Below, one piece after another: positions 1 through 14,097 of a stretch of 64,000 bases of DNA. Source of the stretch: Crotalaria pallida (lineage: Eukaryota; Streptophyta; Magnoliopsida; Fabales; Fabaceae); contig CM075656.1 of the NCBI GenBank assembly GCA_037953625.1, forward strand, positions 71,319,001-71,383,000, written 5' to 3'. How positions within the stretch are numbered: the stretch's first letter is position 1; each line of letters starts with the position of its first letter. A model generated the notes under the pieces. The model saw only the letters and a list, made by a program, of their open reading frames with translations. It searched no databases and was not told the DNA's origin. The translations under genes were made by a program, and so were the position numbers.

Positions 1-1105
1 TAATTAACAATACCATACCAGGAGCCATGATGTCCCTTTGTCTTTTTGCACTGTTCCCACCGAACATCCCATCTCCCCTCCTATAAATGGGTAATTGTTG
101 TATTGCTTTGTCATTGTACTCGGGAGTTGGACTAAGCTTCTCAATGACATCATACAGCCCTGAAGACACCTCATAATCTGAATTAATACCAGGGTCACCA
201 TAGAATTTCTTAGGGTTCAAGAAATGCCCTGCAGCATGTAATGGGCGATGGAGTTGACACTCCCATCTCTTGTCAATAATAGCAAAAATTTCATCATATT
301 TTGAGACATTTCCATTGAAAGAATCTCGGATAGTCTCCTTTGCTTTGTCCATCGCTTCATAAATGTAACCCATGGCAGGCTTTTTTTTCACCATTAACAA
401 GCCTCAGGACTACAACAAGAGGTCCCATTACCTTGAGAGTAAACAAGACATTCTTACAAAAGTTTGCCTCATGAACAATTTTAACTATCCTTATTCCTTT
501 AGCCTCCTTAGACGTACTAGTCTCATTCCATTCTTCGGAGAGGAACATCTTCCGAATGTTGTTCCTTTGCTTGTACAACCTTTGAAGAGTAAGGAAATTA
601 GTAGCAAATCTCGTCACACCAGCTCTAATCAACTCTGTCTTGTTTGTGAATTTCCTCATTATGTTCAAGGCCATTGTGTGATTGTAGATGAAGCCTACAA
701 TTGACATTGATTTTTGTATGGCCTTCTTCACTTTCGGAATCTTGCCAATGTCTTCCAACATTAAATCCAAGCAATGCGCAACACATAGAGTCCAAAATAA
801 TTTCTTTCTCTTATCTTCTAACCATTTACCTATAAATATAATTCATGAAATTATAAATAATAAATTCATAAATTATTACTAATTGCCTAAAAAGTACAAG
901 GCTATAAAATAAATTATTACCAACTCTGACATATTTGCTACCGTTGTCAGTAACAACTTGCACAACATTCTCTTATCCAATCTCTTCAACAAAAGAGTCC
1001 AAGAGTTGAAACACCTTTTTGTCGGTCTTCATGTAGCTTTACCCATCAATAGTCCTCACAAAAACAGTCCCACGAGGAGAATTAACCATAAAATTGATCA
1101 ACGTT
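1..1105 (-). pseudogene. hAT transposase, DUF659 to downstream part (degenerate)
   Basis: Read on the minus strand, this holds the central and later part of a plant hAT transposase (DUF659 family). The first block (1105-921) includes motifs such as VVTDNGSKYV. It is followed by an intron with donor at 920-919 and acceptor near 830, then a long exon from 829 to the window edge with the conserved stretch VAHCLDLMLEDIGK. Decay is plain: two in-frame stops in the first block (after a TIDG motif and after an EEIG motif) and a frameshift at the 8-bp T run at 381-388. After that run the frame resumes as MGYIYEAMDKAKE. The gene continues past base 1, where the C-terminal dimerisation domain should lie. 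Transposition of this copy would need transposase from elsewhere. Confidence 0.85.
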
Positions 1106-1110
1106 CTACC

Positions 1111-4100
1111 TGTAACACCCCGATTTGGCAACATGAAAATATAATTTCTTTAATTCAATATAGTGAAAATTTGGACCAAATTTTTTTTATTTTTTTTATA
1201 ACATAACATGGACATGAGAATCTCCTGGTTCCAAAATCTTTTATCAAAATAGTTTGCAATAGAAATTTGATTCTCATATCTCACGCTATACTTCAAGTTC
1301 CAAACCGAGATGTTACGAAACATCGCACTTTGAAACTTACTTTCACCAATTTGGTTTTAAAGACCCAGTTCTTTCGTTCTTAACCAGAAAACTTAGCATT
1401 GATTAATCTAGCTTTAGAAAACATGATTCAGGTGTACATGTGGATACATCAAATAATGTCTAAGTACCTGCTAAGGGAGTACAATACTCTGAATAGGGAG
1501 ACCTCAACATTAGGCCTACACATTAATCTTTGTTTCCATCCTTGACGGGTACTCCTTCTAGCTCAGGGTACTCCTCGGCATCATCGAATCTCTCATCGTT
1601 ATCGGTTAGTACCAAACCTTCCGCATTCTTTTGATCCTCTAGCACAAATCTGCTCGTTGTGGCATCAGCATCCACCAACAAAACAACGAGGCAGGAGAGA
1701 GTAAGCATTCCGAACGACGCATCGTCGACGGTGTGGGTTTACAATAGGCAAAATATCAAGACCACACAAACATAACAAATAACATATATGCAGCACCACA
1801 TTCATAATCATAATCATCATCAATTAATCATTCATCAACGCAAGCTTACTTTCGCTTATCAATATCATTAATCTCTTTGCGACATATAATTCTTTCTTTC
1901 TCACATGCTTTTCTCAATCACATCTTACGAATCTTTCACTTTCATTCATTTCCATCTTCATAGGGTTTCATTCATCTTTCCATACTTTTCAATATCGAGT
2001 TCATTTCTTATTACTGCAATATTCATCTTCTCTTATTACGTCTTATGAGTTCGCGTCCATCGATGATTGGGGAATTCATAATATCATCGAGGTAAAAGTT
2101 TAGTTCGCAGTTAGCACACGTCTACATCTCCTCGGTCATCCACCCAACCTAGTCGGAAGCAAACAGGAGTACAGGACCTTGACCACGCGGGCTTGACAGC
2201 TGTCTCAACAAAATACTCAATACCAGGAGAACTGTAGAAAATCCGGTACAGTCTCAAATCATATAATCAAGGTACACTATAGAAAAATCCGGTACAGTGG
2301 CAAAATGACAGAGCCCCATTCCAGTCCCTCTCACTGTTCTAGACTTGCAATCTAGGGGGCGACAGTAAATTTATAGTTCCGGGTGCAGAACTTACCACGG
2401 CCGATCGGGATCGATCACCCGTCGCCACCTGTGGGATTCGTTCCACCTAGAAAAATACTCTAGGTTTCTTGACATTTCACCGTCATTGCCCTCCCCTAAT
2501 GCAATCTCCACCCGAGTATCCGCAGATACTCGTAGTATCTTCCTCTCCACTTCTTCGACTTCGCACTCATAACTCACCGCATAAATCAAAGTCTTTTAAA
2601 GCTTTGAGGTTTTAATTATTAACCTAAGGTCGGCTCATCCTTGGTGCATCCCTTCAACGAGTCCCGTCCACTAATTAACTCAATACTTTTCTTTTGTCAC
2701 ATATGACAGAGCTTGAATCACATCAGCATCTTGCATCACATCTCGTGAGCTTTCACAGTACAACATCATGACTCTTTTCAGCACTTCAGCTTCACTTTCT
2801 CAGCTGAGGAGCACAGCTCAACTCATATCACATCTTTTTTCTCTTGAATCTCATCAGCATTATTTTCATCAGCTTTTGCTCAACAACATCATTCTTATCA
2901 GCATCTTTCTCATCATCATTACGACACTTTCATTCACATCATAGGTTATTTCTTATCACAATCTTAAGAATCTTCATTACATCTCAACTCTTTCTCAATC
3001 TCAGCTCATATCTCTTTTCCAATCATTCTCATACCTCTTATCATTATTTCTTTTCTTTTCTGATGACTTGTTCTCACTTTAATTTCATAATTCCCATATC
3101 GTCTCATAGTCAGGACGTAGAAGATGTCCATCAGCATACTAATCAAAAACGGTACAATCCAGATATCGTTATACATAATTAAACACTTAAACAGATAAAC
3201 AAGAGCATGCTAGTTCAAATCATCATCATATAATCTCATCACATAACATCATGTGGTCTTTGTCTCCTTCGTATAAGTGGCCACACAAACACAAGACAAT
3301 TGCCACTATACTACTGACTCAGAAACCACGAAGTTCCGACCTTTGAGATGATCAGGAACGTCCTAATAAATCACCTAAATACCACGGTGTCTTAGGAAAG
3401 CTTCTCTCTCACCTCAAATCCAGCAAATACTTTATCCGAAATTGTTACGGGTCCTCCCAACTGTCAGTTGCTCCAACTTCCTGGCTTATAAGCACCTTGT
3501 ATTAAAATAGAAGACACTAACGTCACATGTCTATTTAAATAATCGTCATACTCAGAATCAAAACGTGTTTTCGAAAACTCCTTTCACTTCTTGTCGGGGA
3601 ATCGTAAAACGTCAGGATTTCTTTAAATCAAATCCAACATTTTACTCTACTTTAAATACTTTGAAATCATTATAATCATTTTAAATAAATGAATTGGTTG
3701 CTGGTCCATTCCGGACAGCCACGAACCAAGACTCGAAAACACCGAAAAACGCCACTTTTTCAATTCAACTTTCCTCTATATCCATTATTTTTGAAACTCA
3801 AACTTTAACTCAATTGAAAACATTTTTCGAAGTGTTACACAAGTTAAATCAACGCTGGACAGCATAGAAATAAACTTCAAATCACCTTTTTGCAAAATCC
3901 GAAAACACCGAAAAATCGTTCTTTAAACCCTTTAATACTTCATGTTAAAATGAACACTTGAAATAATTTATTTTCAAACATAACACCATGAAACCAAATA
4001 GGGAAGCAACCAGTAAGCCCAATACTTTTTCAAATAACCAAATTCTTTTAAAAAAATTAATTAACTTCAAAAGATCAATTACAACATCGTAACTTATTAA

Positions 4101-6758
4101 ATAACTCATTTTCCTTCACTTCTTTTATCAAATAAACAATTCCAAGACACTTAAACAAAGTAGTTCAATTAGCATGCATCACCTAAAACAAACCATTTGG
4201 CACATAGCACATAACACATTCTCAAATCATAATTTCAAACCAACAGCCTAGACCGAAACACCGTAAACAATTACCTTGCAAACTCATTCATGCATAGCCT
4301 AAACATATCATCAAGCAATCACTCATTAAATTATTTCAAGGCATCATGATCATCATACAGGTCCATCCAAGTCACAAAATAAAGTACAAAAATTCATATT
4401 TGTCGAAAACATTTAACTAGAGCTTTTGTTCGATTACGGGAAGGAAAAAAGATAAAATCTAAAACTATACCAAATCAATTTGTTTAATCCTCAAAATTTC
4501 CAGAACATACACATATATGAGAAAGTTCATCATATAAAATTTTCAAGTCATTTGAACAACCCTAAGTTAGGTTTCAGATCAGATTTTGCCTAAAAATCAC
4601 AACAACACTGTTGCTGACCTGAGTCTAAAATGCCACAATCAAAAATAGTAGTTCAACTCCGAATTGCATAAGAATTGGTATAAATATTATTTACACAATC
4701 AAGACCATCTCATAAAAATTTTAGATTATTTGAAGTTGTGCAAGTCATACTTTTTCAATTAAACTTGTCACTTAGTCTGGAAAATCTGAACCAAACGGTT
4801 CACTGTTTTGCCATTAGAAAATTATCAAATCAACTCCAAATATCTTCAAATTTTACATAGAACCTCGATATATGATAAGGAAACTATCATAAAAATTTCA
4901 AGTCATTTAGAGTAGTTTAGGGTCAAAAACTCTGTTTAGGTTTAACCCGAAAAGCTTATTTTTCCGAAATCATTTTCACACAAATGACTCCATTTCGATT
5001 AACAAACCAACCTTAAAAATCATATAAAAATTCAGAGACAATCCATTTAACCTACTTAAAACAGTGTCCAAGTTTCAGAATCATCGAACATATACAACTA
5101 CTACTTATCCAAATCTTTTTCCAAAGTTCAACACTTTACTGAATAAAAATCACATACACAAATAAAAGTCATTCTTCTTCACTTTTTAATGACATGCATG
5201 AACTATTTAACTTAAAAAAAATAAACCTTTTCAGGAAAAGTCTTAACTTTTCTAAAGATCATTACTTTAAACATAAAAGAATCACTTTTGCATCATAAAC
5301 ACTTCAACAAGTCTAGATCTATTTATAAAAATGACATGCAATAAGAAATAAATAAGACAAAATAGTACCCATCACTTATTCTTTCATAAAGGTTATGGAT
5401 CTTTACATGCATGTAGAGAAAAAGTTAAGATCAACTAAAAAAAATCACATGCATGCAAATAAAAATACTAGATCTAGCTTGAAATAAGCATGCATCAACA
5501 TTTACAAACAAGAATCAAAAATCATTCTACACAAATGGGGTTCAAAACTGTGAGCATCATAGAAGTTGATGCATGTGCATTCATTTTTTTTTCAAACTCA
5601 AATCCAAGTAGAAATAAGCTTAGAAAGTAAAAAGGAACAAAGAAAATCAACATGCAAGAGCTTCTTTGACTCAAAGCACAAAACTTCCATGAACTTCAAA
5701 TGTAAACCGAAAATTACAAAGAAAAAGGGAAGAGAAATCAAGTTCTAAGATCAATACCTAGATGGAGAATCAAATAAGATAAGCTAGAAAATCAACTTCC
5801 TCTTTCTCCTTCTTCCTCTCTCCCACGGTCTCACCTTCTTTTTCTCTCTTCTTCTTATTTTTTTTAATTTTTTTTGTTAAGTCTATGAAGCAAATGAATC
5901 AAAAGGGCGTATGAATGAAGGAGAAGAGGGGTATTTATAGGGGCATGGTTTTGAGCTTGGGTTTTAGGGTTAAATGGGTTAGAAGCCTCAAAAAATTAAG
6001 GGTAATTTAGGAACTTCAATTTCAAAGCCAAGGGTAGTTTTGGTAATCCGAAATGTTGCATGCAAGAGTATTTGAGTGGTAGACAAGCTAGAGCAATTTA
6101 GGGAAATAAATCAAATCATGCATCATATCACTTTCTTAAAGATATGTTATTTTATTCCTATTTATTTTATCATTCCATGCATCACACAACACATACATAT
6201 GCACATACATATACATTGCATTTTCATTTTCTAAAATCACCTTTTCATATATAAAAGAGATTCTCAAAAGGAAAAGTTCATTAGAGATCAAAAACTATTT
6301 TTCATGATCAATATCTTCAAAATTCGTACTTCACAGATCTGAGAAATTATTTTTGTAAATCAACCCAGAAAATTATAAAAGTTACATTTTTGAAATCTAC
6401 ATTTCAATACGATCGTTTTCATATAAAGATCATAAAATTCGGAGTTACGGTTAAAAAGTTATGAATTTCTGAAGTTTGTTAAATCCATTAAAGTTCACAA
6501 GGAAATTCATTCCTATAAGAAATCACCAACAATAAAATCATAACTCACTTCTCATTAATTAAATCAGTCCAAACTCAATAAAATCATTTGCTTGAACCCT
6601 ATAAAAATATTTGTTTATCAAAACTCCGTAAAATCGACAACTTATTACGTAACCGAATAAAATACTCACAAAAAAAATCCTTTGTAAAACAATATCTCAA
6701 AACTCCTCTTTAATGAAAATTTATTTATCTTAGTTAAGGAAAAATACGGAATGTCACA
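1111..6758 (-). repeat. 3' LTR of the 18.3 kb element
   Basis: This 5648-bp LTR matches 13756-19400 almost base for base, differing by scattered substitutions and short indels. On the minus strand it begins TGTGACATTCCG and ends CGGGGTGTTACA. It contains a putative promoter TATA motif, a pyrimidine-rich block on the plus strand (5800-5880) and two small open frames that are also present in the other copy. Confidence 0.93.
5931..5940 (-). promoter_or_regulatory. TATA box of LTR promoter (3' LTR copy)
   Basis: The minus strand reads CTATAAATAC within GCCCCTATAAATACCCC, a strong plant TATA context. It is followed downstream by a CTTCTCC-rich stretch where transcription could start. The same block is at 18574-18583. 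Confidence 0.6.
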
Positions 6759-6780
6759 TTCTCCCCAACTTGAAGATTTC
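6759..6780 (-). other. Polypurine tract of the 18.3 kb element
   Basis: The minus strand has AAGTTGGGGAGAA directly before the LTR start TGTGACATTCCG. A purine run in this position primes plus-strand synthesis in LTR retrotransposons. Confidence 0.8.
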
Positions 6781-7907
6781 TCGTCCTCGAGAAATGCTAC
6801 GCGGGATTACACGATCAAAGAATGTCGAGCTCCTTAGAGTGATTCTCTCAATCTGTAACAGTAGTTGTCGTCTTTGAGTCATCGCAGTTGCACCATTCTT
6901 TCAGGGTTCTTAGGAGTGAGTCGATCGATTACTTTCAAAAGTAATCCTTTGGGTCATTTCATCATCAGACACAATGGAATACTAACAGTTTAGTTTTGTC
7001 AACAAAAGTTTAAGGGTTCAAGGGTTTTAAAACAACATTTAGAAAGAATAGCATGCTTATGCCAATCCTAACAAGGTTACTACTATTCTCATGGTCTTTC
7101 TCCCTTAACTTGACTCTTCTCATCCATTTAAGCATAGGCGGGTTATTACAAACCTCAAAATTCTCCGTTTACTCCTCAACTTTGATAAATCATATTCCTA
7201 TATATCACAGCTATCCGATAGCATTTGTCAGGGACTAAAGCCATAAAAATTTCCAACATTCACCATTTATAGTTTATCTTACAAAACTTCTCATCACTTT
7301 GTTCAAGCCTATCTGAGTATCACCTTAAATTCCGCTGACTAAACCAAATTTTCTCCCTCATCGAATTACTATGATAACCATTATTCCTTCCTTTTTTTTT
7401 CTCTAACAGTCACTAATCCGTAAAATATGTATCATCTTACTCCTCATTTTAAGTACTTACTTAAATAACTTATGCATTCTAAACCTTTCTCCACCCTTCA
7501 TGACTCATCTTCGGGCTCTAAACCATCAAAAGCCCTCCAACTCAGGGATTTATCCTCCCATTTAACAACCTTAATTCCTAGTGATATCCTTGAATCCAAA
7601 ACTTACAGTCATCTATGTCCATTAAAACATCAAATCTTAGTCATTCGACCTAATTTTGGTCATCACTTAAGGGTTTCATCCATAAATTGTACCGCTTCCT
7701 CTATCTAATCTCATCGTACTATTATAAGTTCACATTCACTCCAATTATTTACCTACTCCAACTAGAGCTTTTCTAACTCCAAATATTTCAAACTCGTCCC
7801 AGATATCCACCATCTTAACACCATCCAATACCATTTAATTCTTTTGTACATTCCACTATCGTACTTATGGCTCTAAGGGGTACTCTTACCTTACTTTGTC
7901 CATAATA
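6759..7907. other. Non-coding interior of the 18.3 kb element, left part
   Basis: Open frames here are short and show no retroviral domain. The sequence next to the purine tract, minus strand GAGGACGAGAAAT, resembles the end of the pol region in Tekay-type elements, suggesting deletion of gag-pol rather than unrelated filler. Confidence 0.5.
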
Positions 7908-7912
7908 CATCA

Positions 7913-10900
7913 TGTGAGACCCGCAATTTTTCCCAATTTATTTTAATATTTTATTTAAGTCACATTTATTTTAAGAATCATTTAATAATAATTGTCTTTG
8001 GTTGATTTTTATATATACAGCGGTAATATATATATATATATATGTATAATAATTATAATTTTGTGTAATAAATTAGAAAAAAATCATTTTCGTTGTGAGA
8101 TTTTATTTCTGGATATTTAATAAATATTTTTAAAATTGTATTGAAATAATTTTAACTAAGGTTTTGACAGAAAAGTGAATTTTTGGGTTATAGAGCTATA
8201 ACTTCAAAAATTCATATCTTTTTAACCGTAAGTCCGAAAAATACGAATTTTATACGAAAACGATCGTATCAAAATGTAGTATTTTAATATGTAAAAATAA
8301 AAATTTTATTTTGACATTTACGAAAAATTACTGTACAGTAGATAGAAAAACGAATTTTGGTATTTTTAACTAAGAAAAATTATTTTGGGGCATAAAATAA
8401 TTTATTGGACTATAAAATATTTTTATTGGTATATTTGAATATTTATCTTAGTGATGATTGGCTGCACTGTCCAAACCTTGGCTTTTTCTAAACTTTTCTG
8501 ATTTATTTAAAATGGGAGTTTTAATGTGATTGGTTAATAGTGAAGGCACCTCCAAAAGGAACCAATGGAAAATTTTCTCTTCCTTTTTATATATATATGC
8601 CGTCCAAATAGTAGTAGGAAGAGAGGAGAATAATTCTGGAAATTGTGAGAATAAATCATGAATTAAAAAGGCTTTAGGAATCAACAAAATCCCATTTAAT
8701 GCAAAAGTGTGTTCCAATGTATATGAAGTAATTTTGCTGAGTCATAGTGATAGAGGGGGGCCGAATTTGCTTCTGAAAATTGAGGGGAAATGCATCTTCA
8801 TCACCTATAACTAAATGGCATTAGTTCTCACATTTTTCACACACATTCACTTGTTATTTTGAAAGGAAAAAAAATCAAAGAAAGGCTTAGATAGGGAAGA
8901 GAGAGTGGCAAGTGGCTAGAGGAGGAAGGGAAATTTTCTTTGTCATTTTGAAGTCCTTTTTGGCTAGGAAAAGAGGTAACACCAAATCACTCATGCTTTT
9001 TAATCTATTATTTCTAATTGTTATAGTTAAATAAAATCTCTAATTTCTCCTATGATAAATGATAAGAACTAAAATTCTTATTTTCTGTTTTGATGTTGGA
9101 ATAAGATGATTAATATTATTTTTGGTATTTTATGGTCATATAAATTGAGGTTTAAGAAAAAGGGACAAATAGAATTGTTTAAAGAGAAAATCTCCCATTT
9201 TCCTTAACCCATGATGACCGAATTTTATGATAAATAGAAAAAAATAAAATTCTGGAAATTTTTGGTGTTCTTAAAGTGTATGAATTTGTATTTTATAGAA
9301 ATTTTGTTTAATTTTTATTGTTTGATGTATTTTATTTCCTTTTGTTTGGATTTAAGTTAAATAAGAACAATGAGTAAGGATAATAAACAAAAATGAAATT
9401 TTCTGGAAAAAAAATAAAATAAAAGAATAGGCCGTGAGGCCTATGGTCTTCTTTGGAATAATTTTTGTAAATTGTTTTGTTATTTGATGTGTAATTGAAT
9501 TGTGGTTTATTGTTTAAAAGAAATAGAAACAAATGGGTAGTTGTTATAAAAAAAATATAAATTTATAAGAACATGTATTTTTGGGTGATTGTATGATTAT
9601 GTGGTTGATGTGTTTGAAGATGTTAGTTGCTGGAAAATGTGAATTCTTCCTTAAAGAGATCTATTTTATATTTTGTTAATGATTAAAACTCTTGTTTTGA
9701 GTATATAAAGTGATGTAATTATATTATATAGATGTTTTAAGAATTAAAAATGCTTTTCCTAATCTTCTAGTGCTGGTCGAATTATTTAGGAGAAAGAAAT
9801 AAATTTAATTGAATTTTTCTAATTGATTTGATAATTGTTTTTAGTATGTCTATGGAATGAATTATATGTTTTTATGGAAAGGATTAATTCTGGAAATTTA
9901 ATTTTAATTCTGGAAAATTATTTATTCAAGACCCCAAATGATTATTTTTAAGAGTGTTAGTAGTACTTAGTTTGTATGTGCAAGTATAGTGTAGAAACAA
10001 ATAGAAAATGGGTATTTTTGATTGATTAAAATGATTGTATAAAAATAATAAGTTGCTGTCCAGAATTTATAAATAATGAAAAAGTAATGTTTTATTAAAA
10101 ATAATAGTGTTTTAAAGTCTTTGGCATGAGTAGGAATTGTGTATAATTGTTTTCGATTGTTTTACTTAAACTTCTTGAACTAATGCAACTTTTACAGTGG
10201 TTGTACAGCAGATGCAATTATTGTATTTAGCTTAATTTTGATCATTTTATTATAGTAGAAGTTGTAATGAGAATTTAGGAAAAAAACGGCATGTGTTTTC
10301 GACTTTCTGTTTAAGAGAAAATGAATTTTTAAGTTTGAGTATGCATGTTGTCCAAAAAAAATGTAAAATGTGTGGTATTTATGTTATGACTTGTTCTTGA
10401 ATGATTAAATATGTAAATTTCATGCTAATCTTGTAGTATAAGTGTTTAGGATTAAAAGTGGATTTAAAAAGTAATTTTAGAATACATATAAGTAAGGTTG
10501 TATATGTGTTTGAATGAAATGTTGTTTGTACTTGTATGAAAATGTGAAGAATGATTGAAGGATGTTCTTGAAAAAGAAATATTGATTTGATATTTGATTT
10601 TAAAGGTTTTTAAAATGTTTTTTTTTTAGAAATGAGTTATTTTCTAAGTATTTACATGATTCCAAAATTTCAAGGACTTTGAGAAATTAATGTTTTCAAA
10701 GGTTATATTTGATTAATTACTTTTAAGTTGGTGTGAATATTTATAAAAGTTATTTTGTAAAAATGATTGATTTAAAAGGTTTGCAATTGGGGACGAATAG
10801 CGAGACCGAAAGTCAAGCCCACGTTAGTTCTTCGCATCAAGGTGAGAGAGTAGCAACCTTTAGACATAATGGCACTATGGTAATCATTAGAACGATTTCG

Positions 10901-13070
10901 ACCATCTCAAAAGTCGGAATCCGAGTTACGTGTCATGATACGAGACGACAATTGAGTGTAGGATATTTAGTCGTCTTTCGTTGAGACAGTAACTCTATTT
11001 TATTATTTGATGTATTTGTGATTATATTATATTATGTTTGTATGAGTATATAAGAAATGTTGTTAAATGATTCTGATGAATGATGATGGATATGTTGTAA
11101 ATGTTTTAAAAGAATCGTATAATCGAGAAACGTTGGAATTGATGAGAGATGATAATTATGGGAATGTGGAAGGATCCTATGAGCAAATTGTGATACGCTT
11201 GAAAGAAATACGAAATGATTAAGTCTTGAAAATATGCGAAAATAATGCTTTTGTACAGTGATGGTGCATCGTGGCACAATGACCTTGTAATTATTCCCCT
11301 TTGAGCGACTAATCACGTGAATGAGTGTGCCGTGATTACGTCTTGTGGATCCCATTGTACGATGATGAAGTTTTCTGTGGTCCCTTAGAGGTCGAGGCCC
11401 GTTAGAAGCGCGACTTAGAATGGGTCGACCAAACTTAGGATTAAGAAAAGATTCTAAAGAACTAAAAAGACTTAAAAGACCTTAGGACCCAATCCCTTCT
11501 GACTACGTTGAGAGTGGAGTAGTGGAGAGGAAAGATACCATATACTTGGAGGTCAGGCATCCCTTCGAGTGGTGATTGCGATAGGGGAGGGCAATGATGG
11601 TGATTCGTCAAGAAGCCTAAGAGCACTTCCCTAGGTGGGACGATGCTACAATGATCAAGGGCACCTGCTGGTCGTTGGTCGTAGCGAGGACTACAACGCG
11701 AACTAGGGATAGAGCTGTCGCCCCCTTGAGCAAATCCTAGATGGTGTAGAGGGAATCCGAATGGGACTAGAAGCCATCATTTTTATGAACTTATGAATTG
11801 ATACTTGATTTTATTTCGCTGGCCAACTGGCGTGGTTTCAGCTGGTACGTACCCTTTGGCTTCGATGTCAGCATGGTTAGGACTCTTGTGCATCTCATCT
11901 GCTTTCCGAACTAGGACGAGGTTGGATATTGAAGGAGGAGATGTAGCGTGTGTGCTAATTTGCCTTTAACCCGATAGCTTCCTTCCCTAATACTTTGATA
12001 ATAGTGAAAGGCTTGTGGAAAATTATAGATGGAATTCTTGAGTAATGATAATCATGACAAAGATGTAAGAGACAAGGATGATAATAATAATAATGTGATA
12101 TTATGCTTGTGTTAGTTCTAATGTGACCCATGGATTAAGCCCATGCCGTCGACGCTTTGCCCGTCTGGTAGCTAACTCTCTATATTTTCTGTATGTTCTT
12201 GTCTCTGTTTATGGTAAATAAATTAGATGGTGGACCGAGTAATTCAAGTGGAGATGTCTCCTTTAATGGGGGGACAATGGCAGAGGACTGCAAACGGATG
12301 GATCTGGGAGGGGCCAACAAGACTCATTATTACCGATCGAGATCACGTATTACGAGGAGTAGCTACAGATCGTGAGGAAGTGCGATATCGTCTGAGGGAT
12401 CTTATGCCGGGTGGACCTCGAGCTTTTCATAATGCTCCACCTGCGAATCACAATGATGATGATGAGGAGGACCCAGAAGAAGACCCAGGAGAGGAGGAAG
12501 ACCCAGAAGAGAACTTAGAAATAGAAGAAGATCCGGAGGAGGACCCTGACGAGGATGCGCATGATGACGAGTAGCTTAGTCTTAGTAGTATTGATCTCTG
12601 TTTGTTTCGAGTCTTGGATAACGGACCCTTTGATTATCATTATGTAACCCCAATGGAAGTTTTTATCATTTCGCTATTTGGTATTTTGGGATAATGGCTG
12701 TTAAGCCTAAACAATTTCTATGATGTTTATTTTAGAATTAATATAATGATGATTTTAATCCGCATTTTTAAATATTGAGTTTTGGAATGGAAATGTATCG
12801 TGGCACTTCACTTTGGAAAATAGAATGGAGTTTGAAAGACGAAGGAAAACCTTTTTATGAAACAAAGTTACTGATAGAAGTTAAGTGAGAAAACATTTTT
12901 TAAAACTAAGTTAGTTATGTAACCTTTTCGAAAACTAAGTTGAAAAATATTTTTGGAAATAAAGTCGACATGAAAACCTCTTCTCCAAATACTGATCGCT
13001 TGTAATGTTTATATAAAAAAAATGGCGCAAATTTTTAGGGAAAATTCTATTTCCAAATTGGGGTTTTACA
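7913..13070 (+). mobile_element. 5.16 kb solo LTR nested in the 18.3 kb element
   Basis: The segment starts TGTGAGACCCGC, ends GGGGTTTTACA, and is flanked by a perfect 5-bp duplication catca (7908-7912 and 13071-13075). Length, TG...CA ends and shared internal blocks identify it as a single LTR of a family related to its host. The shared blocks are the AACGATCGTAT-type stretch near 8260, GGAGGGCAATGA near 11595, and the terminal CCAAATTGGGG. It lies on the plus strand, opposite to the host. No internal primer site or pol is present, so it probably arose by unequal recombination between the two LTRs of a full element. Confidence 0.85.
12227..12574 (+). CDS. 115-codon acidic open frame in the solo LTR
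   Basis: The product starts MVDRVIQVEMSPLMGG, has a moderately hydrophobic middle (WIWEGPTRLIITDRD, RYRLRDLMPGG), and ends in a strongly acidic tail of EEDPEEDP-type repeats. It sits near the 3' end of the LTR, matching the position of the acidic frames at 1523-1708 and 14098-14346 in the related long LTRs. No known domain is recognised. It could be the first codons of a gag-like or accessory protein left in the LTR, or a chance frame in a GA-rich tract. Confidence 0.3.
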   Translation: MVDRVIQVEMSPLMGGQWQRTANGWIWEGPTRLIITDRDHVLRGVATDREEVRYRLRDLMPGGPRAFHNAPPANHNDDDEEDPEEDPGEEEDPEENLEIEEDPEEDPDEDAHDDE

Positions 13071-13075
13071 CATCA

Positions 13076-13739
13076 CCTTTGTTCATGCTTATTTATTCCT
13101 CAACCATCATAACTTTTTCCTTAACAACACCTCACTGTCCACCTCATAACTCGGAAATATCTACTTGATTGGCATAAGGTGTCATGGTCTAAGATTGTCG
13201 CAAAGGTTCTGGAGAAGACAAACGTTTTGTCAAAGTTCAGGAGATGAAACTTCAGGTTCATCAGCAACCACAGTCTTGTCAATTTCTTTGACACAACATG
13301 GTCTAAAATTTTCAGGGAAGGCTATTATAAAGGACAAACGTCATGCCAAAGCAACTCAACAACACATAGGGTTTACATAAGAAGGAGTTTCAACAAGGAA
13401 AAGAGAGTTCTGGTCGCAGAACAAGGTCGCATGTCAATAGCTCAGAGGTCGTTGCAAACGAAAAGGGATTCTCAACAAAAAGGGTTTCAACAGTCAAGAG
13501 AGGTTCAGGTCACAGAGAATAAAGTCTCATTATGATTCTGATCACTGTTCCTTGTACCATCGTAGACAAATTCTTGACACATTCCAAAGATAGAGAGATA
13601 GAACGATAGAGACAGAACGAGCGCTCACGTAACTTCGTACTTCTATTCTCACTCATCGTAGTTCTAATACTAACACACAGACAAATGCACACAAGCATAG
13701 CATATAAGCCCATGCATTAGGCTACTTAGGACAACCATT
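13076..13739. other. Non-coding interior of the 18.3 kb element, right part
   Basis: This is where gag should begin on the minus strand, just inside the primer site, but no gag-like frame is visible. The plus strand shows loosely repeated phrases such as GGTTCAGGTCA and TCACAGAG. I see no gene. Confidence 0.5.
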
Positions 13740-13751
13740 GCTCTGATACCA
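13740..13751 (-). other. Primer-binding site, initiator tRNA-Met type
   Basis: The minus strand reads TGGTATCAGAGC, the standard plant retrotransposon site for initiator tRNA-Met. It is separated from the LTR end at 13756 by 4 bp. This fixes the element orientation. Confidence 0.9.
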
Positions 13752-14097
13752 CAAATGTAACACCCCGATTTGGCAACATGAAAATATAATTTCTTTAATT
13801 CAATATAGTGAAAATTTGGACCAATTTTTTTTTTTATAACATAACATGGACATGAGAATCTCCAAGTTCCAAAATATTTTATCAAAATAGTTTGCAATAG
13901 AAATTTGATTCTCATATCTCATGTTATACTTCAAGTTCCAAACCGAGATGTTACAAAACATCGCACTTTGAAACTTACTTTCACCAATTTGGTTTTAAAG
14001 ACCCAGTTCTTTCGTTCTTAACCAGAAAACTTAGCATTGATTAATCCAGCTTTAGAAAACATGATTCGGGTGTACATGTGGATACAACAAATGATGT

